A program made the translations under genes and the position numbers. The notes below the pieces were generated by a model that was not told the DNA's origin, ran no database searches, and saw only the letters and a program-made list of their open reading frames with translations. A stretch of DNA of 23,518 bases. It comes from Aquificota bacterium (lineage in GTDB: Bacteria; Aquificota; Aquificia; Aquificales; Hydrogenothermaceae). Below, piece by piece: positions 22,906-23,518 of this stretch. Position 1 is the stretch's first letter; every line of letters begins with the position of its first letter. Location of the stretch: assembly GCA_013153235.1 (NCBI GenBank), contig JAADEU010000092.1:1-23518 (forward strand). Reading direction: 5' to 3'.

Positions 22906-23518
22906 TCCTTCAGCTGGTCTATCTCCACAATTTTTCCAACGTAATCCCCTTCCACATAATCAAAACCAAGCTCCTTAACAAACAGATACAGTTCTTCTGA
23001 GTTTATACCTGAGGCAATGGTTTTTATTCCAAACTCCGAGCTTATATTCAGAACCCCTTTGAGGATTCTCCTTCTTTTTGGGGAGTACATGGATGTTCTG
23101 ATGAACGTATGGTTTATTTTGAGGAACTGAAACAGGTCGTGTTCCACCATTCTTGTCAGTGTTTTTATTGATGTATTTCCGGCCCCAAAATTATCCAGAC
23201 ATAGTTTCAGGTTGTACGAGTCCTTTATCTCATGGATGTTGGTATAGCTATTAACAAATGTGTTTTCAGAAATCATAAACACAGTCTTGTCCTTGATGTA
23301 AAGCACATCTTTCGTTATCTGGTCATCTGGAAGGTTGTAAATCCTGTCCAGGGTAGTCTGCCTGAGTCTTGTGAAAAGAAGTTTATCTGTTTTTGGATAT
23401 ATCTTTTTCTTGATTATCTCAAACAGCTTTTTATCAACAACCCTGAATGTACTCTCAAGGTAAACATTCTCCAGAAGGTTACACACATCCTTCTCAGGAA
23501 CACTTTCAAAACCGCATA
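22902..23518 (-). CDS. Degenerate EAL-like domain protein, partial (N-terminus beyond window edge)
   Basis: The frame stays open to the right edge, so the start lies outside; a GTG at 23486 exists but has no clear support. The visible residues follow the EAL phosphodiesterase pattern in its C-terminal half: LKLCLDNFGAGNTSIKTLTR for the usual LDDFGTGYSS, LKINHTF for LKID, TIASGINSEEL for IAEGVET, and GFDYVEGDYVGK for G-D-x-VQGY. The second Asp of the DDFG metal motif is Asn, KID reads KIN, and the Glu residues of EGVE are replaced. These changes remove metal ligands and catalytic residues, so c-di-GMP hydrolysis is unlikely. Binding or a c-di-GMP-independent scaffold role is possible. Its stop overlaps the recG stop by 4 bases. 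Confidence 0.7.
   Translation of the reverse strand, partial: CGFESVPEKDVCNLLENVYLESTFRVVDKKLFEIIKKKIYPKTDKLLFTRLRQTTLDRIYNLPDDQITKDVLYIKDKTVFMISENTFVNSYTNIHEIKDSYNLKLCLDNFGAGNTSIKTLTRMVEHDLFQFLKINHTFIRTSMYSPKRRRILKGVLNISSEFGIKTIASGINSEELYLFVKELGFDYVEGDYVGKIVEIDQLKD

Noticed and set aside
1..23518. CRISPR array, tRNA, rRNA, insertion sequence or prophage genes
   Set aside because: No regularly spaced direct repeats, cloverleaf sequences, transposase motifs or phage structural genes were found by reading both strands.

Overview
The window looks like a chromosomal segment of a thermophilic, diderm bacterium of the Aquificota, most like the Hydrogenothermaceae (Persephonella or Sulfurihydrogenibium type). 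This is an inference from reading, not from a search. It rests on LpxC (so an outer membrane with lipid A), a RecG with a long N-terminal extension, Lys/Glu-rich proteins with many AGA/AGG arginine codons, and very tight packing with frequent start/stop overlaps. No tRNA, rRNA, CRISPR array or insertion sequence was recognised. No stretch over 300 bases lacks a gene.

Layout. (1) 32-421, minus: a small A+T-rich HNH_2-type protein, possibly a remnant. (2) 526-6137, plus: secreted TPR protein, sfsA, then three translationally coupled cation-handling genes (TRIC-type channel, P2-type ATPase, CaCA exchanger). (3) 6221-12291, plus: coaBC, a KhtT-like regulatory subunit with its CPA2 K+/H+ antiporter, epmA-like EF-P lysine ligase, a voltage-sensor K+ channel with an RCK domain, and hemD. 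(4) 12272-13153, minus: lpxC, convergent with hemD and divergent from (5) 13319-15429, plus: two uncharacterised proteins, a coiled-coil protein with a membrane hairpin and a tandem HepT/DUF86-like protein. (6) 15433-17141, minus: dsbC-like isomerase coupled to an orphan Opp/Dpp-type ABC ATPase. (7) 17226-22905, plus: rpiB, glyA, nadK, ispF, a small DUF1858-like protein and recG. (8) 22902 to the right edge, minus: a degenerate EAL-like protein that runs off the window.

How the genes may work together. Regions 2 and 3 hold five ion-transport genes plus one regulatory subunit within about 9 kb, interleaved with cofactor, tetrapyrrole and translation-factor genes. The first three (TRIC, P2 ATPase, cation exchanger) resemble the parts list of a calcium-handling store. 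The second set couples a ligand-gated K+/H+ antiporter with a K+ channel. Region 7 is ordinary housekeeping: pentose phosphate, one-carbon, NADP, isoprenoid and recombination genes.

The best candidates for something undescribed are the coiled-coil/membrane protein with the duplicated, catalytically degenerate HepT-like protein (13319-15429), with its mirror-symmetric divergent promoter shared with lpxC, and the TRIC/P2-ATPase/exchanger operon.
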